From: Phorcus lineatus
Lineage: Eukaryota > Mollusca > Gastropoda > Trochida > Trochidae
NCBI GenBank assembly: GCA_921293015.1
Contig: OV121082.1
Location: 45,900,971-45,964,970, forward strand
Direction: 5' to 3'
Length of the DNA: 64,000 nt
Below the pieces are notes generated by a model. The model was given only the letters and a program-made list of their open reading frames with translations. It did no database searches and was not told the DNA's origin. Of the stretch, positions 23,961 through 35,391 are shown one piece after another; within the stretch, counting starts at the first letter, position 1, and each line of letters begins with the position of its first letter. The translations under genes and the position numbers were made by a program.

Positions 23961-25250
23961 AATTACAATGTAGCTGGTGTTTTGAAAAATTCGTATTTGA
24001 GTTGGGGGTTTTTTCAGCTGATTTCAGAAAGTTAAAGTTAAGTCACTGTCAATTTAGAATACATTAAAAAGAATTCCGAAAATTGCCAATAGGCATTTCA
24101 ATCGATCTTTAAGGGGACCCTTAGGACTTCTTGTTGGTGTGCCAAATAGATGCAACAATTGCATACTCAGGCGTGATTTGATGTTGAAAAACGTGTATAA
24201 TAAAGCATGACATGCAATGAACGAGGGAATAACAAGGCGCCTTGGAGCAGCGCTGTTGGATATTTGCGATATACAACTGTTAATTTAGATATTTTCCATT
24301 TAACAAGAAGATGTGTAACTTGCCGCGCTTGAGTCATTTCATTTTTCATTTTTCAGACAAATAAGGCAATCGATGTAACCAGAAGTGATATTTAAACGGC
24401 GAGGATCTGAGAAGTTGAAGAACCGATTGACAAGAAGTGAACTCTAAAGGAAATTGGTCAAGGGATATTCGAGAAAAGAAAATGGTTCGTTAATTGAATT
24501 GTTTTGTCAAATTTACTACACAATAATTCACCAAATACAAACTGTGATCAGGTTTAACAAGACATCAATAAGACTGTTTGAAAAGTTGTTATCCAACTGT
24601 CATGCGTTAAAAAATGAATTATAGAACAAATATCAAACGCACAAACTTTTTAGAGTGGGAAAAGTTTTGTTATTATCTGTGATTTTTAAAAAAATTTATA
24701 ATTTGATATGTTGAGCCGTTTTTTCACAATGTCAATCACATACAGTTTATCTTTCCTTTCTGTTTTGTTAGACACACAAACGTTGCTAAGATATATATTT
24801 CATAATTAAATCTGCTATTATCCATGTGAAAATGATTTCATGAGTGTATCCACTTTATCATTGTAACGTTTGATCTTTTAAATGTCAATATGAAAGATTT
24901 CATAGATTTCAATAAGATAATTCTGTTAGTACGATGATGTATAGTGTTATTTCGTTGAATAAGGCATTCATACTTGATTTCCGACAAGAATTTAAAAACG
25001 TCAAGGCTGTATTGTGGATTTAGAAAATTTGAAGGAATGGGGTTCGCCTATAATAGAGTAACTGCCAAACTCCTATGCACTTTTGCAAGAAGAAAACCAC
25101 ACTTAATATTTAGTTGGGTGGGTATGAATTCAGAGCTGCTCTCAATCTCTACAATGCCGAAGATTAAAGATTAAAGAATAAACAACCATTTTTGTTTGTG
25201 TCATTTTAGTATTTGTATTAAGAATAAATATTGTGACTTCATATCCACAG
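23961..25250. other. Upstream region and presumed intron of the fucosyltransferase-like gene
   Basis: No coding exon is recognised. It ends in a pyrimidine-poor but plausible splice acceptor (ATATCCACAG, AG at 25249-25250). The first exon of the next gene should lie in or beyond this stretch but could not be located. Confidence 0.4.
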
Positions 25251-26435
25251 AACTTCAAGAAGTTTCGGACTGCATTCATTATAACCGTCATAGGAAGCAG
25301 CATTCTCTTGTATAGAGTTATGACAAACAAATCTTCTTCAAAGAGAGTTATTTCATATTATGAGACGAGTAACTGGCTTATTAACATGACCTCAAGATTT
25401 CAAAATCAACATAACCATGCTCTTGATTCGGAGATAATTGACACTCGAAATGAACAAAGGACACAATTAGGATACTTTGATCAAATGGACGGCCTTCCTT
25501 ACCCAGTGAAAGCAGAGAGCGATAAGTACATCATCTATCGCTGTCAAGGTATGTGTGGTGGTCTTGCTGATAGGGAGAAGGGCGTGGTTACCTCATACGT
25601 TGTGTCGCAGATGCTCAGAAGAAAATTTGGCATTCTGATGGACAAGACATGTGACTTTTCCAAATACGCCATTCCTAATCTTGTGAACTGGGTGGTGACA
25701 GACAATCTGCTAAAAGGTAAATCTGTTGGTGCAAAACGAAATGTAGATAGCTGGGCTCTTGGTAAAGCAATGCGCGACGGTAATTTGGAATCGATGTTCA
25801 ATAAAGAGGTTGTATATTATCAAGGAAATGTTGACTTTGTCAATCTGCTGATGAACAAGACGTCGTTCCGTTCCCTTCAATGGACAAAGAATAAAACCCA
25901 TCACGAAATCTACAAGATAGCTTTTGGACACCTTTTCAAACTGGCTCCCAAAACAGAGGAGAAATATATGGATATATACGAGAAAACATCAGGAAAAAAC
26001 CTACTATGCGTCCACTTGCGAATAGGAAAATCAAAAACAATTCCAAGGGACGCGGTTCGTTCATTAAGACCAAATGCAACTGCTGTACTAAGATTTTTAC
26101 AAGGGAAAATGTCCAACTCTTCCAAAATCTTTGTTGCAACAGATTCGGATGAAGTCCGGGTTCAAATGAAAAAAGCTTTTGCTTCTCAATACTTGGAAGT
26201 AGCAGGTCCCATAGTTCACATCGACCGGTCTGGAGGTGTTTATGCGTGTTCTGGAATGGAAAAAGCTATCCTGGATCAGTTCATTCTCAGCCGGTGTGAT
26301 ACACTTATTATATCTAGAAGTGGCTTTAGCAGAATGTCTGCCTTAGTTAGGGGAACCGATGCTAACTTGTACATTGCCGTTGGCAATACGGTTACAAACA
26401 CCAAACGCCTGAATCCTTCCATTCAACCCATGTAG
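25251..26435 (+). CDS. Type II membrane fucosyltransferase-like protein, last large exon
   Basis: The open frame of about 394 codons starts at a splice acceptor and ends at TAG 26433-26435. No ATG precedes the membrane segment in frame, so a short 5' exon is missing. A cytoplasmic NFKKFR is followed by one transmembrane helix (TAFIITVIGSSILLYRVM) and a lumenal domain with sequons. Signs of a GT-B fucosyltransferase are YRCQGMCGGLADREKG (a glycine-rich N-terminal motif), CVHLRIG at about 26007-26027 (HxR, nucleotide-sugar phosphate binding in GT11/GT23/GT37 enzymes), FVATDSDEVR, and a C-terminal CDTLIISRSGFSRMSALVRG. It would transfer fucose to glycans in the Golgi. The fold class is fairly likely; the linkage is unknown. 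A poly(A) signal (AATAAA) lies at 26493-26498. Confidence 0.72.
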   Translation, partial: NFKKFRTAFIITVIGSSILLYRVMTNKSSSKRVISYYETSNWLINMTSRFQNQHNHALDSEIIDTRNEQRTQLGYFDQMDGLPYPVKAESDKYIIYRCQGMCGGLADREKGVVTSYVVSQMLRRKFGILMDKTCDFSKYAIPNLVNWVVTDNLLKGKSVGAKRNVDSWALGKAMRDGNLESMFNKEVVYYQGNVDFVNLLMNKTSFRSLQWTKNKTHHEIYKIAFGHLFKLAPKTEEKYMDIYEKTSGKNLLCVHLRIGKSKTIPRDAVRSLRPNATAVLRFLQGKMSNSSKIFVATDSDEVRVQMKKAFASQYLEVAGPIVHIDRSGGVYACSGMEKAILDQFILSRCDTLIISRSGFSRMSALVRGTDANLYIAVGNTVTNTKRLNPSIQPM

Positions 26436-26492
26436 AAAGATGCTTATAATAAGATTTGGTATTTCCTATGGGGATAATATATATAGCTTATG

Positions 26493-26498
26493 AATAAA
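26493..26498 (+). promoter_or_regulatory. Poly(A) signal AATAAA
   Basis: A canonical hexamer 58 bp after the stop codon of the fucosyltransferase-like gene. Confidence 0.5.
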
Positions 26499-26675
26499 AT
26501 CATGTATCTTCCTCTTATAGGAGATAGTATTTCCTAGTTATTGCTAAGTATCTTCTTCTAACTATGTTATGGGTTAAACATGACCCGCGGTCGTTATTAA
26601 GAGTAAAGGATGTTTGCCCGCGGGATTTGCCCAAGAGCCGGAGGCATGGTATTTTCGGCAAATTTCTTTCATTAG

Positions 26676-26986
26676 GGGGGCGGGATAGCGCAGTGGTTAG
26701 CGCGTTCGGCTTCGGATCAGGAGGTCCGTGGTCCGCCAGGGGCTCGGCAACGTTGTCTGCAGTAGAGAACTGTTCTACACGCAGTCAGGTTTGGGTGCAA
26801 TGCTACACTGAAATTCAGCGCAGTACCAACCATGGTTCGCTAGTTCCAGCCGATGCTCGCAGGTTTCACCGCAATGCATAGCCAGTACAGTGTTGCGGGT
26901 TTTCTCCCTGCAGTAATACTAGCAGCCGCGATATAAGTGAAATAATCTTGAAAGCGGCGTTAAACCCCAAATCACCTCACCTCACC
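26676..26986 (+). mobile_element. tRNA-derived SINE, copy 1, full-length
   Basis: The head resembles a tRNA gene (TAGCGCAGTGGTTAGCGCG, box A-like), followed by a shared body and a tail of CTCAC repeats rather than poly(A). It is flanked by the exact 11-bp duplication TCTTTCATTAG at 26665-26675 and 26987-26997. The box B region has lost 7 bases relative to copy 3 (GTGGTCCGCC against GTGGTTCGAATCCCACC). This copy therefore cannot drive its own Pol III transcription. Confidence 0.9.
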
Positions 26987-26999
26987 TCTTTCATTAGGT

Positions 27000-29900
27000 G
27001 CCCATAAGGTGCAGTATGACATAACTAATGAAAAGGTGCGGGCGTGTCTATTATTTGTGACATTAGACTAGTATACCGGTTCACCATACTTTTCATTCAT
27101 GTGCATTTTGAAAAGGGTTTAAATCAAGAATACGACGTAAATGTAAGATGACATGACGATGATACGATCTTTTGGTAAACAAGTATGATGAACAAGTATT
27201 GTAATATATTGGATTTTTGTCTTAGGAGAGAATAGTTTGTAATTCTAAAGTGAACTCTTATAACCAAAAAATTTCATTTGAACATGGAAAAGGTCAATAC
27301 ACATAATTAATTCATACCAACTAAGTTCCCATGTCCAAGAATTGCTTAACTCTTGTGCGTTTTCTATCATTAAAAAGACACCATTTGTCTAGAGAGAATA
27401 TCCACACATTTACAACTGATTTATGAGGAGATAAATCAACAAATGCCTTTTAATTCTCACTCATACTCGTAGTGCCGGCGAATGGCTTCACTTTTCATTC
27501 TTATTTTGTTTTAGTTATTATTTATCTAGTTGTCAAATCTAAATCAACCAAAATGTTCCCCTTAGTATTATGTTCCAACTAGGTTACGACAATCGTGTAC
27601 TTGAAACGTACATCTGTTAACTGGAATGTCAACTTAAATTTTGTTTCAACAAAAATACACCTGGTTAAGTACAAAGACATCATAATGCATCACTGAATAA
27701 TGAAGTCCTACGGATTCTTATCCATCCAGTTTTTTTGTAAGTCGTGAAAGAACTTTTACTTGAACTTGTACTTTAACTAATTTTACAACGTAAATGGATA
27801 TTCATTTGTTAGATTTTACCTATAATTAATGATAACACTAATCAGCAAATGCTTTTCATTCCTTAATAAGGTTTTCCGCACTCGATGTGCCGTTGGAAGG
27901 TTTCATACCTCAATGTTGTCAAAACACTGTTGAAAAATTACGTTGTCATCGTCACCATCACTAAAGAGCAGGAACCGTCTATAGAGAGCTTTACTGACAC
28001 TTGGGAAGGAAGGCATGTTGGTGCAATATCAGCTGTCAGTCGGGCGACCTTGACCCGCATAGTTTCTTCTCTGGCACTCTTTCAGCACTAGCTGAAAAGC
28101 TTTGTTATCTACTCGTGTAAAACATCGATATATTATTATTAGAGGTCACACCTGACTGATAAGTTTCATTGTTTGGGCGTCTGGTTTATGGGGGTTAACC
28201 TTCTTAAATGATTTTATACTTTGTCTTATGGAATATACCAAATTTATATGTAGTGTAAAAAGATTGCACATATATTTTACAAAATCATTGTTCATTGTGG
28301 AACTTTATTGGAAGGACCTCTGTCATACTCCTTATATCATTTTGTAAGGAAATAAGTCATGGTGTGGAGTCTTTCAACGTTCCTCTAGTTTAGTTTCCAT
28401 GCGTTTTGTTTTGCAAGTTTGAATCTCTCGAAGCAATTAGCCTGAAATCTAATATCTGAAAAAGGAACTTAACCCCAAAATCATCCGCTTGTCTGTCGGA
28501 TGTCAATTGTCATTTACATTTAGTATAAGGACTTGTGAAACCTTTAACAAATAATATTCTCAGATCCCATTGATGTTGAGACGATGGAGAGTTTAGTTTA
28601 TGTAACTGCAAGCCAAGAAAAAAATAAAAGTGGAAAACGGAGTTTAATTAATCAGTTATTATTAAACAGCAACACAATAATTTATTTTAGAAAGCTTGAT
28701 TATGTATCAACTAAAACACTAACTAGATTTCGAGATGTTTTGGAATATTTGTTAGAAAATTTTAATCCGATAACAGATTAATTTTATTTTTTAAAGCTAC
28801 AGAAAATATGAATAAACGATGTCGAGAAAGTAAACATTCAAAACTTTATAAATTTATTTAGAAATGATCTATATGTTATTAGAAGCACCGCCTAATAGAA
28901 ATATATTAAGGAAGTGATGTCGACATTTTTATCATTCAAAAGTGGCTGCCACAGTAAATATCGCTTGAGTGAGATAAGCGACATTTACATTTTAGATATT
29001 GCTAAAAAAAATAAAAAGGTCATAACACAATAACATAATTTGTTTGAATAGAGCTTTCAATACTATGACGTCAAAAGTTTGATTTCCTTATAATGCTATA
29101 GCTTCATAATTATGCTGACGTTACAATACTATGACATCACTGAGATCACTGCTAAAGAAGTCCGATGGCATTTTGCGTGTTTAGATATGTCGAAGCTGAT
29201 AAATGTCAAAGAATGATTTTGAATTAAAATTAATTTGTCCCCTCGTGTTCTCAATAAGCCTTGTATATTTCACTTGAATCAACTTGTGTTCATATAAGGT
29301 TGACATCAGGAGCAACTTGACCATAGTCTCTGTTTGTCATCTAGGCCTATGTTATCAATATTGTATATTATCAGCAATAAATAGATTCGAAAATTCGAAG
29401 TGAATTGTTATGTTTTTGATCAATGTACGAGTGTCTCTCATCAGCTAAACGTGCAAGTTGTTACACACTCTGTGTTACAAATGACATGTGTAACTATTTG
29501 GAGGACTCATTGATGATGATGACCCAAAACATCGGCGTCATCATAGTCGTCCACTACAGGTATTTATCAGTTTCCTTTTAATATTTTTAATTTGTATCAA
29601 TCAGTTTGAAAAATGTATTACATAAGTTGTGATTTATAACACACAAAAATACGCTAAAGTAATTGTAAAACGTTTAGTCGTTTTACTTTAGCTTGTGGTT
29701 TAACTATTACTTATGGTTAGCTATTCTCAAGGTATAAACTTTGATTAAAACGAGTGTGCATTTAGGATCAGCAAACTATTACGTAGAGTGACAAAATAAA
29801 CATAAATCATTGTCAAAATGTAGATATATAAAATTTATTTTTTAAAATATTCAGGTATTATCAATTAACATAGTAAAAGGTCAATTAAGTGCTTCATTGA

Positions 29901-31128
29901 AAAAAATCTCAATTCATTCTTAGCCTAAAACTATTAACTGAAGGATCTGGACACTTCAGTTTTTCGTGACGGTAATGGAACTGTAAGATCTGCCTGATCT
30001 GATGTTATTTCTTTATAAATAAATAATTTAGGCTGTGTTAGATTGAGCAAGGGACAAGAAGATTGAACAATTATTAAATACTGGAAAGATTAGAATTAGT
30101 GTAAACTGACCCAGACTCGGACAACACCCAGAGTCGTCCGATCTTTGAACACTTTTGACTAGCAGCTATCTTAATCAACATTTTCTTGGAGATCCAACTA
30201 ACAGAACCAGAAAGAAGTTGACGAAATATTTGTTTCAATGTAAACGTTGACTCTGGGTTTAGGAAATGTAGGAAGCGCGAAAATATCTCAAAATGAGTTT
30301 ATAAACAAAGATCAGTGCAAAATCCATATGTTCTATTTTTGTCTGATGGTTGCTACATTTAAAGCGAATATAGAAGTATATACTGAGACTTTGAAAATAT
30401 GTCAAATTGACCTTGGTTCGGACAATTTTTGATCAGGTTTCACTTCTTATATCAGACTTATAATAAATTATTTACATTTTATTATTATAACTTACATTCA
30501 AACTTCAACAATAGAAGTTACGTCTTTGGAGGTTTATAGCTGTGCATTCGTCATTGCTCTAGATTAATAGGCTACTGGATCTTGGAAGAGAAAAGCCCTA
30601 ATGCCGTTCTTTTAAGCTTCTGGTTCAAATACCACTGGTTTCTCTGGACCAAAGTATTGTAGTATATGTCCAGGTCAGTCTGATTAAATTCGACCGTGTC
30701 CGAGGAATAAAAGTTTCAAAATATTAACTTTATCCAGATACGGACTCGTTCTGTCTTAATTAAGAACTCTTTCTTTCTTACTTGTTTTCCTGACAAGGGG
30801 CCTGGCAACATCAATTCTACCGTCGACTGACAGCGACGCCATGTTTCAACAATCGGAGAAATGTCAATCGTACTGGCCATGTTTTTAACCACTTCTATGA
30901 TATTACATAGACACTATGTCTGGTTTGGTCGGGTCATTAAGCATATTGCGAGAAACTTTGCAACTGAAAGTGGACCATATATACAAATAGAATACCGTAC
31001 GTGTGGCAGGTTGTTACAATAAGTCGGATTAATAATTTTAAGGTTTACGTGACACCTTTATCTAGTGGCATCGCTATCATCTACATGTATGCATTTATTA
31101 AAGTCTCATGAATCCTCACCATGCCTTT
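27000..31128. other. Intergenic, no gene recognised
   Basis: Four kilobases of AT-rich sequence. Short ORFs at about 27885, 28584 and 30247 carry no recognisable domain and no conserved neighbours. No repeat boundaries were identified. Confidence 0.45.
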
Positions 31129-31140
31129 ACGATGATACAT

Positions 31141-31398
31141 GAATCCCGCCAGGGGCTCGGCAACTTTGTCTGCAGTAGAGAACTGTTCTACACGCAGTCA
31201 GGTTTGGGTGCAATGCTACACTGAAATTCAGCGCAGTACCACCCATGGTTCGCTAGTTCCAGCCGATGCTCGCAGGTTTCACCGCAATGCATAGCAACAA
31301 TAGTGTTGTGGGCTTTCTCCCTGCAATAATAAGTGCCGCGATATGAGTGAAATAATCTTGAAAGCGGCGTTAAACCCCAACTCACCAACTCACCACCA
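31141..31398 (+). mobile_element. tRNA-derived SINE, copy 2, 5'-truncated
   Basis: It starts inside the tRNA-like head (GAATCCCGCCAGGGGCTCGG) and then follows the same body and CTCAC-type tail as copy 1. It is flanked by the exact 12-bp duplication ACGATGATACAT at 31129-31140 and 31399-31410. The duplication abuts the truncated start, so the copy was inserted truncated through incomplete reverse transcription and was not cut later. Confidence 0.88.
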
Positions 31399-31429
31399 AC
31401 GATGATACATACTGAAAGGTTAGTATATC

Positions 31430-32424
31430 TTCACTGAAATGCATACAGTACTCGTGTGTTTATCAGTTTTATACCCATTTGATAGGCCAAATATTCATTA
31501 CATTTCCCAAACTGCAAATGGTTAAAACACTTTGAGCCTGAAGCTGTCCTATCTGAACAAAAGCGAAGTACAAAAAGGGATAGCGGAGTTCAGCGGACGT
31601 AACTCTTCTCCGCTGTGCGCAATCTTTTTGTTACATACAGTTTTCATTCCACTGTACTGGGAATTTGCGGCCATTGACGCGATGGCTGCCGAACCTCAAG
31701 ACATTGTTGTCAATGAAAACATGGTTTGGCCAACCACTTTTGCTTACATGCTTACGTCATGGGATACACCTGATCTGCAGCTGACATGTAACAAAAAAAT
31801 CGGTTTATTCAGAGGCATTTATATTTTTGCATATCCGTTGCCAATTGTACCCGCCTATAACTGCCTGACCCTTGTTAATAACAAAAGCCCATATGATGTA
31901 GGTATCTTTGCAGGTGTACCATACTTCCGGAGTTTGCTGTTCTGAGGTAGAAAGTGAAACCCGATTTATTTTCTCTCCGTTTCGGAAGTAGAGGTAATTT
32001 TCATTTATCTGAAGATTAAACCCTGTTTCCTGGCAGAGAATAAACTAAGTAGCGTTCACTTAAAGCACCATCTTTGATTTTAATGACTTGAGCATATACA
32101 GCCCCACTGCAGGCCCAGTAGATGGTGCCACTTTCTTTATCAAATACCATATAGTTTACACCGCAATCAGGCTTGACTCCAATTGTTTCTGTTCTGTTTT
32201 AAAATTTCTTTAGTATCTGTAGTATCTCTTGCTTTCCTCTTGCGTACGTTATTCTCAACAATGTAATGAATTTCGGAACTTGGTTGATACACTATGTCTC
32301 TGATTTCTTCGAATTTCCAGGGATATTTTTTATTCCCCTTGCGTTCCACAGCTTTAAGAATTTTCTTAAATGGCATAATTTTCTGTTTGTGATTATTTGT
32401 AAACAGCTGTCTTGTGTGTACATT
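31430..32424 (-). pseudogene. Degraded paralogue of the PAN/propeller secreted gene at 4137-5363
   Basis: Sequence on the minus strand aligns along most of the 408-residue gene. Shared blocks include the C-terminal end with its stop (TTCACTGAAATGCATAC), GCAGGCCCAGTAGATGGTG near 32110 and GTAAACAGCTGTCTTGTG near 32400. The only residual frame (32376-32167) starts MPFKKILKAVE, matching PFTKIIKAVE of the intact copy. Several indels disrupt the reading frame. Homology stops at about 32424, so the signal peptide and the cysteine-rich PAN part are gone. At the other end similarity begins right at the stop codon, beside SINE copy 2. Confidence 0.82.
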
Positions 32425-33890
32425 TGGCCTAGATTATTAAAGGCCAATTCTCTTGATTTACAGTATTTCAAGGTTGGGATTTCCCAAGGGTTTTTTTTTC
32501 ACCAGAAACATTTGGAATGTAAAACCAACCTCTCGCGATTCACAGAGGTTGACATCACTTGGCATCAGTGCTGTTACGTGACCATGTAGACCCAACCAGA
32601 AAGATGGAAATAATCCTATCATATAATAACAGTAAGTTAAGACATTTAACATATAACAAAACAAGTATATATAGACTTCGGAATCGGTTGAAATATTCAA
32701 ATCATTGCATCAACCTCATTTGAAGTCAATAGTGTTTATTATACTTTCAATCACATTGCGGCTATGAATGTTTCCGCGTCCTGATAAACACGCACGTAAA
32801 CCAAGCAAGGTAATTATGCATGTCTTCTGGAGTCGTACATCTTTGTTCAAAGAAACGTACTCCTGACAACTTATCCAAACTATCTCCATTCTTAAAATGT
32901 TTATCAAATTATCACCACACTTTTGGGAAATAGTGTCAGTGTATCGTCATGTCACTAAATAGTAACATAAAGTCCTTGTAAAGTAAACCGTTCCAAATTC
33001 TGCATCATATATCACTATTTGATCTTCCCTGATATAAACAATTATTGAGTATAAGCATCCTATGATGTGGCATGATCTTATTTTGAATTTAATCTGTGTT
33101 TCATTATTAGACTAAGTATATTACAGATACTAAATAAGAGAGGGATTAAGATAACCTTTAAATGAATGAAGACAAAATATGGGTAAAATTGGGACTCTCC
33201 AATTTCCGTATATTGACGGGAAAGTGATAAGATGAAAAGGTAGTTAATCAGAAACATCACCACTGAATCGATGACTGTTTATTCTGATATAATTCTCTCA
33301 AAATAATTCAGAGTCAGGTCCTAGTCGTAATCACTGAAAACTCAACTAGACTAATCACCCATTCTTTACTAAAACGCAGTTTATATGACCAATGTTTTTT
33401 TTTACCCGCATTCAGCTTTTAATTTGCTTATGTGATGTTGATGAAATTCATTTTGCGAAAGTTATGGAACATATCTAAATTGCGATGTGTTTTGAGTGAA
33501 AATAATTGTCAGAGACATTTGAAATTATTTCTGTGGCGTTCACCCATAAATTTCTGAATGCTGCAGCTGTTACACAACTTGCTCGTGATTTTATAAGTAG
33601 TGTTTGCATGTCTCTCTTACTTTTGATCATATCTACTCGATATTACACATTGCAGGACTTTTCAATTTTTCTTATCAATCACTCTCCTTGTCATCAAAAC
33701 TAAATATATAAGAGTGTAAGTCTATCCTCAAAACGCTTGTACATATATAACAGATCGAAAAGGTATAAGGCTATCAACCGGACTTGAAAAATCTGTTTAT
33801 GCTGACTCACTCGCTCAACTTGGGTTACCAAAGTCATGTCTTTCCACGTAATCTTTGTTGCAAGAATCCATCTTGTTTGAAGGAGACATC
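32425..33890. other. Intergenic, nothing recognised
   Basis: AT-rich sequence between the pseudogene and the GPCR 3' end. It may include the GPCR 3'UTR. No clear poly(A) signal was picked out. Confidence 0.4.
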
Positions 33891-35391
33891 TTACATATGC
33901 TGAATGTTTTTCACACTTTGACCGGACGTCTGTGGGGTTACACGGGTTCGCTGGGCCCGTATCACAATAATCCGCCTCAAACGGAATATTCGCTTGAACT
34001 CCACCTGGAACTTCTTGTTGAGGAAAGTGTAAATGATTGGATTCACACAGCAGTTGCTGTAGCCGATCAGCTGCAGCACCGCCATCTTGACCCGGAAGCT
34101 TTGTTGTGTTGGAGCAACCTCCTGGTACAGAGCCGCAGTGAAGAAGGGGAACCAGAGCACAGTGAAGGCAACGACAAGTAGCATCAACATCTGCGTCAAG
34201 CGTTTCTTCTGCTGCATGTTTCTCGCGTAGTTTCGTGGATTCTCCAACATGTCGCCGATAGGTAGTCGAACCCACAAACGGTAAGCGATCGCTCCGTACG
34301 TGTAAACCATTACACACACCGGAAGTAGGTATACACATGCGTAGATTGTGATTGAGTACGTTTTCCGGTTGTGTTGTTTGTGAGACTCGACGCAGAGGTA
34401 GCCGAATCTGAGGATGTTGTTGTGAGCGTCTATCTTCAGTCGTTTGTCGAGACGCTGGACAAGGAGTTGAGGACAGATGATCAGCAGGGACACGCACCAT
34501 ACGACAGCGAGAACCAACCAGCCCACGCGCTTGGTGTGGAACTTCCGAGAGAACTCCGTGTGGCAGATCACCAGATACCTAGACAACACAACATGGCCAG
34601 ATTGTCATACTTCCCTATACATTTACAAATAGCCAATAGTTGATATCCTGTGTTAGTTTTCGATAAAAATGAACATGGTTAATGTAGACCGAACAAATCA
34701 AGAATTCTTTTGTCCTCGAATTGCAGAACACAACGGGTCAGTTATACAATAACTATTATTTCTATTGATAAACAGTGCTAGACCAAATCAAAGAAAATAT
34801 GAAAACCTTTAATAAACATAATACGTCCACTGGATCGACATAACAAATTACAAATTAGAAAGCAGAAACTCAGGCAGATTTATGAATTTATTCTGTCAAT
34901 TGTAACACTATTTCACAATACTGACTACAGTAGATTTTACTGTAAGGGCTGTTTAGCAAATTAAACCTTGATATACGGACTCACCTGTCGATAGCAATAG
35001 CCATGAGGGTGAGAATGTTGGACACGATGGTGACGCCCTGTATGTAGTTGCAGAACTTGCAGAGAAAGAGGCCCATGGTCCACTCATTGGTAACTATGAA
35101 GAGCAGCTGGAAGGGCATGTTCAGGACACAAATCAGCAGGTCGCTCACCGCCAGGGAGACGATGAACATGTCGGTCACAGGCCGGATCATCTTGGCGAGG
35201 AGGATGACGGCGATGACGATGAGGTTGCCGAGGAGAGCCAGGAGCATGATGAGGATGTAGAGAACGATGAAGGTGACGACCAGCCCGTGGGCGAGAGGTG
35301 GGGGTATGAATCGGTCGTCGCTGTATGAAAAGGAATATCCCAACCCACTCCCGTTGAATGAAGTACCAACATAACTCGAGTTTTCGCCCAT
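33891..35391 (-). CDS. Class A (rhodopsin-like) peptide-type GPCR, two coding exons
   Basis: Exon 1 is 35391-34985 and exon 2 is 34578-33891, with a 406-bp GT...AG intron. The 364-residue receptor has N-glycosylation sequons at N4 and N13. TM1 carries GNLIVI (N56), TM2 LAVSD (D84), and the disulfide Cys is C111. The DRY motif is at 135-137 with the intron splitting its Arg codon, a recurrent position in peptide GPCRs. TM6 has VLWFPFF (Cys of CWxP replaced by Leu) and TM7 NPIIY. The second extracellular loop keeps the partner cysteine (GYLCVES). The look is that of neuropeptide receptors of the NPFF/RFamide/orexin-like group, but the ligand cannot be assigned. It signals at the plasma membrane through G proteins. 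The ORF is intact. Confidence 0.9.

Noticed and set aside
26685..26760. tRNA-like sequence with box A and box B
   Set aside because: It is the head of a repeated SINE with target duplications and a non-tRNA body, not a functional tRNA gene.
31532..31945. 137-codon plus-strand open frame
   Set aside because: It lies antisense across the degraded paralogue of the secreted gene and is chance.
33700..34500. 266-codon minus-strand frame overlapping the GPCR
   Set aside because: It is out of frame with the receptor exon that contains the TM4-TM7 motifs and NPxxY. It is low-complexity shadow sequence.
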